NCBI GenBank assembly: GCA_021299995.1
Contig: JAJTIA010000001.1
Coordinates: forward strand, 1 to 48,519
Length of the DNA stretch: 48,519 nt
Source: Candidatus Jidaibacter sp.
Lineage (GTDB): Bacteria; Pseudomonadota; Alphaproteobacteria; Rickettsiales; Midichloriaceae
Direction: 5' to 3'
The notes under the pieces are model-generated. The model was given only the letters and a program-made list of their open reading frames with translations, did not search any database and was not told the DNA's origin. The number at the start of each line of letters is the position of its first letter. The first letter of the stretch is position 1. Positions 36,175-45,749 of this stretch are shown here, piece by piece. The position numbers and the translations under genes are program-made.

Positions 36175-38145
36175 ATGAAGAATATAGCGAATGCGATTAG
36201 GTTTTTATCTATCGATATGGTGGAGGCTGCTAAGTCAGGTCACCCTGGTATGCCTATGGGGATGGCCGATATTGCTGCTGTATTATATAAAGATTTTTTA
36301 AAGTTTAATCCACATGACCCAACTTGGCCTAACCGTGATAGATTTATCGTGTCAAATGGTCATGGGAGTGCCTTATTATACTCATGCTTGTACCTTTCTG
36401 GATATGAAAAGATGACTCTTGATGAGCTGAAGCGCTTTAGGCAGATTGGCTCTATCACGCCTGGGCATCTAGAAATGAATAAAGAATGCAGTATTGAGAC
36501 CACAACAGGGCCTTTGGGTCAGGGTTTGGCTAATGCTGTAGGGTTTGCTCTTGCCGAACGCATGATGAATGCGAGATTTGGTAATGAGTTGGTAAATCAC
36601 AAAACTTATGTATTTTGTGGTGATGGGTGTTTAGCAGAAGGAGTGGGGCAAGAGGCTATAGCACTTGCAGGGCACTTAGGTTTAAAAAATCTCATAGTGC
36701 TTTTTGATGATAACGGTATAACAATTGATGGACCAACATCGCTTTCAACATCGGAGGATCATATAAAGCGTTTTGAGGCTGCTGGCTGGAACGCAATGCG
36801 TATAGATGGACATGATTATGAGCAAATCAAGAATGCATTAAAGATAGCGCAAAGCTCAGATAAGCCCATAATGATTGCGTGTAAAACCAAGATAGGATGG
36901 GGTGCGCCTAATAAGGCGGGTTTTAATTTTGTGCATGGTGCGCCGCTTGGTAAGGAAGAGGTGGCTCTTACAAGGAATAATTTGGGATGGGAACATCCTG
37001 CGTTTGTGGTGCCAGATGAGATTTTAAGCGAGTGGAGATCATTTGCTAAGAGGTCTGAGCTTGAGTATATTGCTTGGAGCAAGCGTTATGAATCAAAGGG
37101 TGCGGACTTCCATAAATTCATAAATAAAACGGATCTCATAGGTGTTTCCAAGGTATTTGCAGATCTTAAAGCGGCGTTTTATGCAGAAGCAGACCTTGAG
37201 GCATCACGTGTGTCATCTGGCAAGGTGTTATACGGCATTTCAAGGGATGTGCTAAATTTGATAGGTGGTTCTGCTGACCTTACAGGTTCGAACAATACGA
37301 GACCAAAGTATTTTGCTGGTATATCTAAGGGTTCTTATGCTGGAAGATATGTGAATTACGGGGAAAGAGAGCATTTAATGGCAGCTATGATGAATGGAAT
37401 GGCCCTTTATGGTGGTTTTATTCCGTATGCAGGTACATTTTTGACATTCTCCGACTATTGTAAGCCAGCAATTCGTTTATCTGCAATGATGAGGCAGCAG
37501 GTGATTTATATTATGACGCATGATTCTATTGGCTTGGGTGAGGATGGCCCTACACATCAAGCGGTTGAACACTTGGCAGGTCTGCGTGCAATACCTCACT
37601 TGCGAGTATATAGGCCAGCCGATAATATCGAAACTTTGGAGTGTTATGAATTAGCTCTCAAAGATATCAATACCCCGAGTTTATTTGCACTTTCGCGTCA
37701 GCCTTTGCCTAGAGTGAGGCTAGATAATGAGGCTGCGAATCTTGCATCATACGGTGGGTATATTATCAAAGAGGCTGAATCTGAATTAGAAGTGACTATT
37801 TTTGCAACAGGCTCAGAGGTTGCGATTGCACTACAGACCGCAAAGATTTTAGAAAATATTGCGCGAGGTGTAAGGGTTGTCTCTGTGCCATGTATTGAGC
37901 TTTTATTTGAGCAAGATGCAGAGTATTTGATGATGCTTACATGTAATAATAGCCTCAAAGTTGGTGTAGAGGCTGCTAGTAGCTTTGGTTGGGAGCGTTT
38001 GATAGGATCGCACGGTCTCTTTTTTGGTGTGGATTCTTTTGGACACTCTGGTCCTTATAAAGAGGTGTACAAACATTTTGGCTTGGAAGCTCAGCATATT
38101 TCATCTAAAATCTCTGAGATTTTAAAAATGCGAGAAGATAGGTGA
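36175..38145 (+). CDS. tkt: Transketolase
   Basis: This 656-residue thiamine-diphosphate enzyme of the non-oxidative pentose phosphate path moves two-carbon units between sugars. The N-terminal block is IDMVEAAKSGHPGMPMGMADIA. The ThDP motif runs GDGCLAEGVGQEAIALAGHLG ... FDDN near residues 140-175. The Pyr domain has FLTFSDYCKPAIRLSAMM and THDSIGLGEDGPTHQ near 440-465. The start ATG 36175 has a GGAG upstream and gives the standard N-terminus; the open frame from 36130 has no ribosome site. Its TGA overlaps the GTG start of the next gene (GTGA), so it begins the tkt-ccoNOQP transcription unit. Confidence 0.97.
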   Translation: MKNIANAIRFLSIDMVEAAKSGHPGMPMGMADIAAVLYKDFLKFNPHDPTWPNRDRFIVSNGHGSALLYSCLYLSGYEKMTLDELKRFRQIGSITPGHLEMNKECSIETTTGPLGQGLANAVGFALAERMMNARFGNELVNHKTYVFCGDGCLAEGVGQEAIALAGHLGLKNLIVLFDDNGITIDGPTSLSTSEDHIKRFEAAGWNAMRIDGHDYEQIKNALKIAQSSDKPIMIACKTKIGWGAPNKAGFNFVHGAPLGKEEVALTRNNLGWEHPAFVVPDEILSEWRSFAKRSELEYIAWSKRYESKGADFHKFINKTDLIGVSKVFADLKAAFYAEADLEASRVSSGKVLYGISRDVLNLIGGSADLTGSNNTRPKYFAGISKGSYAGRYVNYGEREHLMAAMMNGMALYGGFIPYAGTFLTFSDYCKPAIRLSAMMRQQVIYIMTHDSIGLGEDGPTHQAVEHLAGLRAIPHLRVYRPADNIETLECYELALKDINTPSLFALSRQPLPRVRLDNEAANLASYGGYIIKEAESELEVTIFATGSEVAIALQTAKILENIARGVRVVSVPCIELLFEQDAEYLMMLTCNNSLKVGVEAASSFGWERLIGSHGLFFGVDSFGHSGPYKEVYKHFGLEAQHISSKISEILKMREDR

Positions 38146-38888
38146 GTGGATGTCATCATAACGATGTATTAGACTTGTACTTCGCAGGCTATGGGGAAAT
38201 AGGGTTGATTATAACGTTGTTTCTAAACGGTTTTATAGGAAGTTTTATCCACTGTATCACTATGTGTGGCAGTATATCTATCTCTATCTCTAATGCAAGA
38301 TTAATGCATATTAAACCTGATAACATGTCTCAATATAGCAAGATTGATAGTGTTTTTGCAGCGCCATATTATTTGGGCAAAGCAATTACATACGTTTTAT
38401 TAGCGGTGATATTTTTTGCACTAAAATCGACTGTAAAAGATTTTCTTATAGCAAAAATTCTTGCGTTTTCTTTATTAGTCACAACGGCAATTGCATTTAT
38501 CGTGATTGCTATAGGGGGGAATGTTAATATTAAGATCGTATCAGGTAAGTATAAAATAATCGAACGTTTTATTTCTGTGTTTTCGGCAAAATATTTTTCA
38601 TTTTTTGGGCTCAAGGGTTTGATATACGGTATGATACTTGGTTTGATACCTTGTGGGCTCGTGTATACATCTATTATTACAGCAGCCGCCTATGCACACA
38701 CAGTATATACAGTGATTGTTGGGGTTTTTGCCTTTGGATTTGCAACAATTCCAGGGCTTTTTATAAGTGCCTATTTTGGTAGTATTGTTACTGCTTATAA
38801 GAGTAAAAAAGTGATTGGAGTGTTTTTTACCCTACTGATGCTATTTAATTCATATTTGCTGATCAGTTATGCGTTGAAACTGCTCTAA
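38142..38888 (+). CDS. DsbD_2/UreH-like membrane protein linked to cbb3 oxidase
   Basis: This 248-residue protein has about six membrane helices. GFIGSFIHCITMCGSI near residues 28-43 and GLIPCGLVYTSI near 170-181 match the paired (G-x-x-H-C-x-x-MCG / IPCG-x-x-Y) signatures of the DsbD_2/UreH-domain family, a CcdA relative. Members of this family are often found beside cbb3 oxidase genes and are thought to help metal or thiol handling in its assembly. That role is inferred from position here: it overlaps tkt by 4 bases (GTG start 38142) and precedes ccoN by about 25 bp. It replaces no visible ccoG, ccoH, ccoI or ccoS in the window. Confidence 0.85.
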   Translation: MSGCHHNDVLDLYFAGYGEIGLIITLFLNGFIGSFIHCITMCGSISISISNARLMHIKPDNMSQYSKIDSVFAAPYYLGKAITYVLLAVIFFALKSTVKDFLIAKILAFSLLVTTAIAFIVIAIGGNVNIKIVSGKYKIIERFISVFSAKYFSFFGLKGLIYGMILGLIPCGLVYTSIITAAAYAHTVYTVIVGVFAFGFATIPGLFISAYFGSIVTAYKSKKVIGVFFTLLMLFNSYLLISYALKLL

Positions 38889-38912
38889 AATAATGCTATT
38901 TTCCTGTATGAA

Positions 38913-40385
38913 TTGTTTAATTTTTTAAGTGAAAATATGGTTAGTTTAGCGAAGCATCCGCCAAAATATGCAGATGAGGCGGTTAGGTTATTTGCTGTTG
39001 CGTCTATGGTGTGGGCTATTTTAGGCATGACTTTTGGTTTATGGATAGCCTTACAAATGGCTTATCCTATATTCAACTTTGATAATGCATTTACAACGTT
39101 TGGTAGATTGAGACCTTGCCATACAACGAGTGTGATTTTTGGATTTGGTGGGAATGTTTTGTTTGCTACTTCCTTATATGTTGTGCAGAGGACTTGTCAG
39201 ACTCGTCTAGCGGGTAAAAAATGGATGCATTACGTTATATTTGTAGGATATCAACTATTTTTAGTGTTAGCCGCAAGTGGCTATATGATGGGTATTACAC
39301 AGGCACGTGAATATGCTGAGCCAGAGTGGTATGCTGATATTGTTTTAACTGTTGTTTGGGTCTCGTATTTTATAATATATTTAGTGACGATAATGCACAG
39401 AAAAGAGCCTCACATATATGTGGCAAACTGGTTTTTTATGGCGTTTATACTGGTTGTTGCGATTTTACACTTAGGTAATAACGCATCTATTCCTATATCT
39501 TGGACAACTAGTGTGTATGTGTTCTCAGGCGTTCAGTCTGCGATGATACAGTGGTGGTATGGGCATAATGCTGTGGGTTTCTTCTTAACCGCTGGATTCT
39601 TGGGTATAATGTATTATTTTATACCGAAACGTGCTAATCGACCTGTATATTCTTATAGATTATCTATTTTACACTTCTGGGGATTAGTATTCTTATATAT
39701 TTGGGCCGGTGCACACCACTTGCATCATACAGCTTTACCTGACTGGACTCAGACGCTTGGCATGACTATGTCTTTAATGCTTTGGATACCTTCTTGGGGT
39801 GGTATGGTAAACGGTATTATGACACTTTCTGGTGCTTGGGACAAGCTAAGGGAAGATCCTGTGCTACGGTTTTTGGTAATATCTGTCGCATTCTATGGGA
39901 TGAGTACGTTTGAAGGGCCTGTAATGGCCATTAAGTCGGTAAACGCTTTAAGTCATTACACGGAGTGGACAATAAGCCATGTGCACTCTGGTGCTTTAGG
40001 TTGGGTAGCATTTATTAGTTTTGGTGCTCTTTACCACTTATTTCCAAAATTATGGAAGAAGAAAGAGTTGTACTCGCTGCCTTTGGTTAATCTACACTTG
40101 TGGTTGGGTTGCATAGGAATTGTGCTATATATCACATCCATGTGGGCTGCTGGCATAATGCAGGGGTTGATGTGGAGAAGTTATGACGAAATGGGCTTTT
40201 TACAGTACTCATTTGTTGAAATAGTAAAGTCTTTACATCCGCTATATGTGATAAGAGCATTGGGTGGTGCATTCTTTTTATCTGGTGTGTTGGTTATGAC
40301 ATATAATATTATTAGAACTCTCATGTTGCCTAGCGTTAAGTCTGAAGAAGTGCCAGAGTTAGTAACAGAAAGTGCTAAAGCTTGA
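38913..40385 (+). CDS. ccoN: cbb3-type cytochrome c oxidase subunit I
   Basis: This 490-residue catalytic subunit in the inner membrane has about twelve helices. Metal ligands are in family order: low-spin heme His in [16 protein letters not shown], CuB His with its VGFFL context in [15 protein letters not shown], the CuB His pair in [12 protein letters not shown], and heme b3/b His residues in [18 protein letters not shown]. It reduces O2 to water with high affinity, which suits a low-oxygen intracellular niche. TTG 38913 is the first start; ATG 38937 (MVSLAKHPP) is possible, and neither has a strong ribosome site. It begins the ccoNOQP block. Confidence 0.97.
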   Translation: MFNFLSENMVSLAKHPPKYADEAVRLFAVASMVWAILGMTFGLWIALQMAYPIFNFDNAFTTFGRLRPCHTTSVIFGFGGNVLFATSLYVVQRTCQTRLAGKKWMHYVIFVGYQLFLVLAASGYMMGITQAREYAEPEWYADIVLTVVWVSYFIIYLVTIMHRKEPHIYVANWFFMAFILVVAILHLGNNASIPISWTTSVYVFSGVQSAMIQWWYGHNAVGFFLTAGFLGIMYYFIPKRANRPVYSYRLSILHFWGLVFLYIWAGAHHLHHTALPDWTQTLGMTMSLMLWIPSWGGMVNGIMTLSGAWDKLREDPVLRFLVISVAFYGMSTFEGPVMAIKSVNALSHYTEWTISHVHSGALGWVAFISFGALYHLFPKLWKKKELYSLPLVNLHLWLGCIGIVLYITSMWAAGIMQGLMWRSYDEMGFLQYSFVEIVKSLHPLYVIRALGGAFFLSGVLVMTYNIIRTLMLPSVKSEEVPELVTESAKA

Positions 40386-40398
40386 AGAGGTGGGTAAT

Positions 40399-41136
40399 AT
40401 GTTTAAATTTTTTAAAGATCATGGATTAATCGAGAGAAATGTATTTTTATTAATTGTTCTCACTATATGTGTGTCATCCATTGGTGCGATTGTTGAGATA
40501 TTTCCATTATTTATCAAAGATGTAGCAATCGAAAAGGTAGAAGGGATGCGTCCTCATACACCTCTTGAGCTCGCAGGATTTGAGATCTATAAGAGGGAAG
40601 GGTGCTATGGTTGCCACTCACAGCAAATTAGAACATTGCGTGATGAGGTCGAGAGATATGGTCATTATTCTCTTGCAGCAGAAAGCATGTATGATTATCC
40701 ATTTCAGTGGGGTTCTAAGCGTACAGGCCCAGATTTAGCACGTGTTGGCGGTAAGTATTCTGATGATTGGCAAGTAGAGCACTTGATGGCACCTCGCTCT
40801 TTGGTTCCAGAATCTATAATGCCAGGTTATAAATTTATGCATCATACAAAGCTTGATGAGTCTTTATTGCAGTCTATGATGTCTGTTTTAAGCATGGTTG
40901 GCACACCTTATACGCAAGTTGATATCGATAATGCACATTCCGATATCAGAGTACAGCTTGGTTTAGATATTGATCCTGCTAAGGTGGAAGACTTTAATAA
41001 GCGCTATCCAAAGGTGTTTATACGTAAATTTGACAGAAAAGCGACAGAAATCACAGAGATGGATGCACTGGTTGCATATTTGCAGAGTTTAGGCAATAGA
41101 GTGGATTTAAAGACTAATAAAGGTAGGGATTGGTAA
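40399..41136 (+). CDS. ccoO: cbb3-type oxidase subunit II, mono-heme cytochrome c
   Basis: This 245-residue, membrane-anchored cytochrome c passes electrons to CcoN. It has one N-terminal helix (NVFLLIVLTICVSSIGAIVEI), then the heme site CYGCH near residue 70 within EGCYGCHSQQIRTLRDEVERYG. The axial Met is in SIMPGYKFM near 143. The GSKRTGPDLARVGGKYSDDW block is invariant in the family. ATG 40399 is chosen because GAGGTG lies 7 bases before it. The TAA stop shares a base with the next ATG (TAATG), coupling it to ccoQ. Confidence 0.97.
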   Translation: MFKFFKDHGLIERNVFLLIVLTICVSSIGAIVEIFPLFIKDVAIEKVEGMRPHTPLELAGFEIYKREGCYGCHSQQIRTLRDEVERYGHYSLAAESMYDYPFQWGSKRTGPDLARVGGKYSDDWQVEHLMAPRSLVPESIMPGYKFMHHTKLDESLLQSMMSVLSMVGTPYTQVDIDNAHSDIRVQLGLDIDPAKVEDFNKRYPKVFIRKFDRKATEITEMDALVAYLQSLGNRVDLKTNKGRDW

Positions 41137-41318
41137 TGCTTTACTTAAAAATAGGAACGCTTGTTATATTATTCATAGCTAGTATTCTTTTATTAATCTG
41201 GGTGTTTAGACCTGGGTCAAAAAAAGAATATGATAGGGTAAGTAGATTGCCTTTAGAAGATGATGATATGAAGGATGTTTCGCCAAAAAAGAAGGAAGAT
41301 AAAAAAAAAGATAGGTAG
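41136..41318 (+). CDS. ccoQ: cbb3-type oxidase subunit CcoQ
   Basis: This 60-residue protein has one membrane helix (IGTLVILFIASILLLIWVF, residues about 5-23) followed by a short charged tail ending in KKKEDKKKDR. Size, single helix and place between ccoO and ccoP identify it as CcoQ, which stabilises the assembled oxidase. The Lys-rich end is longer than in many members. ATG 41136 overlaps the ccoO stop, and its own stop overlaps the ccoP GTG start. Confidence 0.88.
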   Translation: MLYLKIGTLVILFIASILLLIWVFRPGSKKEYDRVSRLPLEDDDMKDVSPKKKEDKKKDR

Positions 41319-42181
41319 TGTGCGTGAAAGATTTGAAAAAAAATAAGAGTAACGAATCACAATATGGCGATACCGGCCATGAGTGGGATGGGATCAAAGA
41401 GCTTAATACTCCAGATCCGTTTTGGCTGAGAGCTTTGTTTTATGTGATGTTGTTTTTTTCATTGGGATATTGGTTTTTATACCCATCATTTCCAGGCCAA
41501 CAAGACGATGGTATTTTAAATTGGTCATCTGATAAAGAAACCATAGAAGGGCTTAAAGAAATTCAGTCTATTAGAGATAAGATTTTGCCAGAGTTTAATA
41601 AAGCATCATTTGAAGAAATTTTAAAGGATCCTAAGCTATTAAAATTTGCAATTACTGGGGGTAAATCTGCATTCCATAATAATTGCTCTGTATGTCATGG
41701 TATAGGAGGTTCTGGGAATAAGGGATACCCTAAGCTTGCTGCAGGCTCATGGATTTGGGGTGGTAAGCCTGATGATATATATCAGACATTGAAATATGGT
41801 ATTAGATCTGAACATCCAGAAGCTAGAGATTCGCAAATGGCCGCATTTGGTCAGGACAAGCTACTAACAGAAGAGCAGATAAGAACGTTAGTACCATTTG
41901 TAATGGGTTTGCATGATGGTACTGGTTATTCGGATCAGGCAAACGCAATATATCAAGCGAATTGTGCTAGCTGCCATGGTAAAGACGGTGCTGGTAACAG
42001 AGAGGTTGGTGCACCATCATTAAAAAGTGGGGTGTGGCTATATGGCGGAGATGAGCAAACAATCTATGAAACTATATATTACGGTAGAATGGGTGTTATG
42101 CCATACTGGGAAGGTAGGTTAGATGATCCAACAATCAGGCAACTTACAATATATGTACATCAGTTAGGAGGTGGCGAGTAG
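41318..42181 (+). CDS. ccoP: cbb3-type oxidase subunit III, di-heme cytochrome c
   Basis: This 287-residue subunit brings electrons from the bc1/cytochrome c pool. A cytoplasmic N-terminus with EWDGIKELNTPDPFW leads to one membrane helix (ALFYVMLFFSLGYWFLYP). Two heme c sites follow, CSVCH near residue 123 and CASCH near 219. Axial Met candidates are in SQMAAFG and GVMPYWEG. GTG 41318 overlaps the ccoQ stop; GTG 41324 (MKDLKKNKS) is the alternative and has an AGG upstream. It ends the oxidase block, with pdhA 14 bp further on. Confidence 0.96.
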   Translation: MCVKDLKKNKSNESQYGDTGHEWDGIKELNTPDPFWLRALFYVMLFFSLGYWFLYPSFPGQQDDGILNWSSDKETIEGLKEIQSIRDKILPEFNKASFEEILKDPKLLKFAITGGKSAFHNNCSVCHGIGGSGNKGYPKLAAGSWIWGGKPDDIYQTLKYGIRSEHPEARDSQMAAFGQDKLLTEEQIRTLVPFVMGLHDGTGYSDQANAIYQANCASCHGKDGAGNREVGAPSLKSGVWLYGGDEQTIYETIYYGRMGVMPYWEGRLDDPTIRQLTIYVHQLGGGE

Positions 42182-42195
42182 CCATACATAATCTT

Positions 42196-43176
42196 ATGAT
42201 TCATTTAAAGCATCAGCATTTTACAAAGGACAATTTAATTGAGATCTATAAAAAGATGTTGTTGCTTCGTAGATTTGAAGAAAAAGCGGGGCAGCTCTAT
42301 GGTATGGGTCAAATTTCAGGGTTCTGTCATTTATATATAGGGCAAGAAGCTGTTGCTATTGGTGTGCAGTATGCTTTATCTAAAGATGACTCTATTATTA
42401 CAAGTTATAGAGATCATGGAATCATGCTTGCAACAGGTAGTGATCCTAAAGCAATAATGGCAGAATTATTAGGTAAAGAGACTGGGTGTTCCAAAGGCAA
42501 GGGCGGCTCTATGCATATGTTCGACTTAGAGAAAAAATTCTATGGTGGGCATGGCATAGTTGCTGCCCAAGTTCCTATAGGCACTGGTATAGCTTTTGCA
42601 GAGAAATATAATGGTACAAAAAATGTGTCAGTTGTGTATTTTGGGGATGGTGCTGCGAACCAGGGGCAAGTATACGAATCGTTTAACATGGCCAAACTAT
42701 GGAATTTACCAGTGCTATACATTATAGAAAATAATGAATATGCTATGGGCACATCTGTGAAACGTGCATCTGGCATGACAGAGCTATATAAACGCGGATA
42801 TTCATTTGGTATACCAGGGGTACAAGTAAATGGTATGGATTTTTTTGATGTCCATACAGCAGTAGAAGAGATAGTGCAGGAAATGCGTGCTGAAAGTGGC
42901 CCTAGAATTATTGAAATGAAGACATATCGTTATCGTGGGCACTCTATGTCAGACCCGGCTAAATATCGTACGAAAGAAGAGGTTGCGCTCTACAAGGAGA
43001 AGAAAGATCCATTAGATCATATGGCGCACTACTTAAAAACTCATAAAGTAGCTGACGATAAATTGTTAGAAAAAATAGAAGAAGAAGTGATAGAATTGGT
43101 TAGAGAGAGCGTTGAATTTGCACAAAACAGCGCTGAACCTTCGGAGCGTGAACTATATAGAGATATATATGTTTAG
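42196..43176 (+). CDS. pdhA: Pyruvate dehydrogenase E1 component, alpha subunit
   Basis: This 326-residue subunit of the alpha2beta2 E1 decarboxylates pyruvate with thiamine diphosphate. The ThDP motif is GDGAANQGQVYESFNMAKLW ... IENNEYAMG near residues 150-195. Phosphorylation-loop-like TYRYRGHSMSDPAKYR is near 248-263. KGGSMHMFD and GGHGIVAAQVPIGTG are standard blocks. It is intact and of normal length. The beta subunit gene, normally the next gene, is not present in the window; a broken SDR gene follows after 9 bp. So pdhB must be elsewhere or is missing. Confidence 0.97.
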   Translation: MIHLKHQHFTKDNLIEIYKKMLLLRRFEEKAGQLYGMGQISGFCHLYIGQEAVAIGVQYALSKDDSIITSYRDHGIMLATGSDPKAIMAELLGKETGCSKGKGGSMHMFDLEKKFYGGHGIVAAQVPIGTGIAFAEKYNGTKNVSVVYFGDGAANQGQVYESFNMAKLWNLPVLYIIENNEYAMGTSVKRASGMTELYKRGYSFGIPGVQVNGMDFFDVHTAVEEIVQEMRAESGPRIIEMKTYRYRGHSMSDPAKYRTKEEVALYKEKKDPLDHMAHYLKTHKVADDKLLEKIEEEVIELVRESVEFAQNSAEPSERELYRDIYV

Positions 43177-43185
43177 TAGATCTTG

Positions 43186-44024
43186 ATGAGAACTATAATA
43201 CATAGCTGTTTGATAATCATTTTATGTTTGCTGCATTTCAATGTTCATGCGGTTGGGCGAATGAACAATAAAGTTGTGTTAATTACCCGAGGTAGCCAAG
43301 GGATCGGAAAAGGAATCGCAGAAGTGTTTGCAGCTGAGGGTGCTAATGTTGCTATTATAAGGCCACAAAAGAAAAGCTCGAAGATGTTGCAAGAGAAGTA
43401 AAGGAGCATGGGGGTAAAATCTCATATTTTGTAGCTGATATTACAAAAGAACAAGATATCCATAATGTGGTTGCTAAAATTGTAGATCAGCATAAACGTT
43501 TGGATATATTGATACATAATGCAGCTGGGATCTATCCATTTAAGAAAGTAGAAGATATGTCATATGATGAATGGCGTACAGCTTTAAATACAAATTGAGA
43601 TGCTGTGTTCATTGTAACTAAAGCAGTATTAAATCAAATGAAGACCCAAAAATACGGGCGTATAGTGTATACTTCATCCATCTCTGGTCCTAAAGTTGGT
43701 TTGCCTGGTAAATCTCATTACACTGCTGCTAAAGCTGGGTTAACTGGTTTTATGAAGACTGTAGCAATTGAGCTAGCGCAATATAATATAACTGTGAATG
43801 CAGTAGAACCTGGTAATATAGAAACAGAAGGGCTGCGTGCTAGAAACTCGTCTGATGCAATAAAAGAAAGAATTGCTCCAATTCCTATGAAAAGGCTAGG
43901 CACACCACATGAAGTTGCATATGCTCACTTGTTTCTTGCGAGTGATGAAGCTGCCTACATAACTGGTCAATCGATAGTAGTAGATGGAGGCCAAATTTTG
44001 CCTGAGACTCAGTTCGGTTTTTAG
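43186..44024 (+). pseudogene. Short-chain dehydrogenase/reductase with signal-like N-terminus, broken
   Basis: The first frame reads a hydrophobic signal-like MRTIIHSCLIIILCLLHFNV, then MNNKVVLITRGSQGIGKGIAE (nucleotide motif) and breaks near 43,362-43,377. In the next frame the gene continues KEKLEDVAREVKEHGGKI, IHNAAGIYPF (NAG motif) to an in-frame TGA at 43596-43598, then DAVFIVTKAVL and the active site (SSISG, Tyr and Lys of YTAAK) to FVVDGGQ-like IVVDGGQILP. So one missing base and one stop interrupt an otherwise full classical SDR. ATG 43261 is the normal SDR start; the upstream ATG 43186 adds the signal-like segment. No ribosome site favours either. Substrate unknown. Confidence 0.8.
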
Positions 44025-44125
44025 ATGTTTGCAATGTTAAAAGTTTAAAATTAAAAGCAAATAAAATCTTAGTGCATTTTATGAGGTTGTTTATATGATG
44101 TATATATATATTTATAGGATCTAAT

Positions 44126-44896
44126 ATGAGTGTTTCCAATCTTTTAACTTATGTCAATACACTTGCAATTGTCTGTATGGGTAGTTTTTGGTATTACGAA
44201 AATTATCATTCTGATTCGTCAGAGACGCAAGAAACACAGAATAATAAATTATCATCCTATACCGATCAAAGTGTTGAAGAATTTTTGTTGAATAACCCAA
44301 AAGTAATTGTCTCATCTTTAGAGAAATATCAAGATTCTTTAGTAAAAGAGCAGGAATCAAACCAAAAAAAATATTTAGAAGATAATCATGCAAAGATTTA
44401 TCAAAGTATAACTGATCCAAGAGTTGGCAACGTAAAAGCAAAGAAAAAAATAGTAGAGTTTTTCGATTATAACTGTGGGTATTGTAAGGCTATGCTTGTA
44501 ACAAAAGAAACAATGCTTAAAAATCGTAAAGATGTTGAGATTATCTTTAAAGAGTTACCTATTATGGGTGAGGCATCTTATATGCAAGCTCAAGCAGCAA
44601 TTGCACTATACAGCATAGATCCAAAAAAATATTTTGAATTTCACGCTGAGTTATTAAAAAGCAAAAATGAGTATAAAGATTTTGATTCTATTAAAAGCTT
44701 GATTGCACAGCTTGGTATAGATAACGATGCATTTGAAGCATCGTACAAAAACCCTAAAACTGCGTCTAAGATAAAAGAAAATCTCGACTTAGCTTATGCA
44801 TTAGGCATTAGAGGTACACCTGTATACATTATTGATGATGTCATTATACCTGGTGCTATTGGATATCAAGATATTTTAAAAATTATATCGGACTAG
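44126..44896 (+). CDS. DsbA-like thioredoxin-fold protein
   Basis: This 256-residue protein is anchored by an N-terminal hydrophobic segment (LLTYVNTLAIVCMGSFWYY) with a long charged linker. The thioredoxin domain starts about residue 105 (KKKIVEFFDYNCGYCKAM) with active-site Cys117-Gly-Tyr-Cys120, a helical insert and the cis-Pro loop RGTPVYII with Pro232. It has the Com1/DsbA-like order seen in alphaproteobacteria. It probably forms or isomerises disulfides in periplasmic proteins, for example the two-Cys secreted paralogs in this window (inference). The mitofilin-like gene follows after 10 bp. Confidence 0.92.
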   Translation: MSVSNLLTYVNTLAIVCMGSFWYYENYHSDSSETQETQNNKLSSYTDQSVEEFLLNNPKVIVSSLEKYQDSLVKEQESNQKKYLEDNHAKIYQSITDPRVGNVKAKKKIVEFFDYNCGYCKAMLVTKETMLKNRKDVEIIFKELPIMGEASYMQAQAAIALYSIDPKKYFEFHAELLKSKNEYKDFDSIKSLIAQLGIDNDAFEASYKNPKTASKIKENLDLAYALGIRGTPVYIIDDVIIPGAIGYQDILKIISD

Positions 44897-44906
44897 TGAA
44901 AAGTAT

Positions 44907-45749
44907 ATGAACAAGATAAATGAGAATCAAAGTGTGAGTTATAAAAATCAGATTATGATCTTTGGGTCTTGTACTATATTACTCATGATCATTATGATGG
45001 CCCTATTTTATTATCAGTTTTACACAACTAATCAGTTAAAAGATTTAATACATAATGCAGAGCGAGATATTAAAACGCATGTATCTAGCGATGATTTGCG
45101 AGTATCTACTAATATGGTGATTGCAAAGACGGAAGAGGCTATCGCGATAATTAATTCTATAAAAGATGAGATAGATAGATCTGTTAAAATAGATGATGAA
45201 AAAAACAAATTGATGTCTCAGAAGTACCATATTGTTTTGGTTGCATCTCTTATAGAAAAGAGCATTTTAAAAGGTGAAGTGTTTGCAGATGATTTAGAGA
45301 CACTGCAAAAATTTGCAGATAAAAAAATCTCAAAAGAAATGTCGGTTTTGTCATCTTATAAATATCTCAAGCAGAATAAAATTACACCAGATAATGTAAA
45401 TACAAACACTGCTGCAGAGAGCATAGTATTATCTTTAACAAATGCTATGCTGGATAAAAAAGAGCAAATAGAGCAGGACCAAACTTGGTGGAGTAAAGTT
45501 CATAGATTTTTTGCAAAGTGGTTTTCTATTGAAAAAGTGGATGGACATCTGGATTCAAAAGATAAACATAGCTATGCAATGATTGCAGCCGATATGTTGA
45601 GAGACAATAACGTAGAAGGAGCATATTTTATGCTCTCTAAGCTTGCATCCAATAAAGAGATGGCTCAGGTATTATCTGATTTGAAGCAGCTTAAGGAAGC
45701 ACTAAACGCATGTAAATCTATTAAAGATAAGGTGTTGCTCGATGATTAA
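44907..45749 (+). CDS. Mitofilin (Mic60)-like inner membrane protein
   Basis: This 280-residue protein has one N-terminal membrane helix (IMIFGSCTILLMIIMMALFYY), then a predicted coiled coil (about 45-105). The C-terminal half fits the alphaproteobacterial mitofilin domain: LVASLIEKSILKGEVFADDLETL near 110-132, a WWSKVHRFFAKWFSIEKV segment near 195-212 and AADMLRDNNVEGAYFMLSKL near 230-250. Position supports it, as the gene overlaps hemY by 8 bases and the hem-mitofilin-hemY order is usual in alphaproteobacteria. The family bends and tethers inner membrane. It is shorter than free-living homologs because the coiled coil is reduced. Sequence similarity is modest. Confidence 0.65.
   Translation: MNKINENQSVSYKNQIMIFGSCTILLMIIMMALFYYQFYTTNQLKDLIHNAERDIKTHVSSDDLRVSTNMVIAKTEEAIAIINSIKDEIDRSVKIDDEKNKLMSQKYHIVLVASLIEKSILKGEVFADDLETLQKFADKKISKEMSVLSSYKYLKQNKITPDNVNTNTAAESIVLSLTNAMLDKKEQIEQDQTWWSKVHRFFAKWFSIEKVDGHLDSKDKHSYAMIAADMLRDNNVEGAYFMLSKLASNKEMAQVLSDLKQLKEALNACKSIKDKVLLDD

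Noticed and set aside
19915-43598. In-frame TGA codons at 19915 and 43596 as a sign that TGA codes for Trp.
   Set aside because: TGA is the normal stop of several intact genes here, Trp is encoded by TGG throughout, and each TGA lies in a gene that also has a frameshift.
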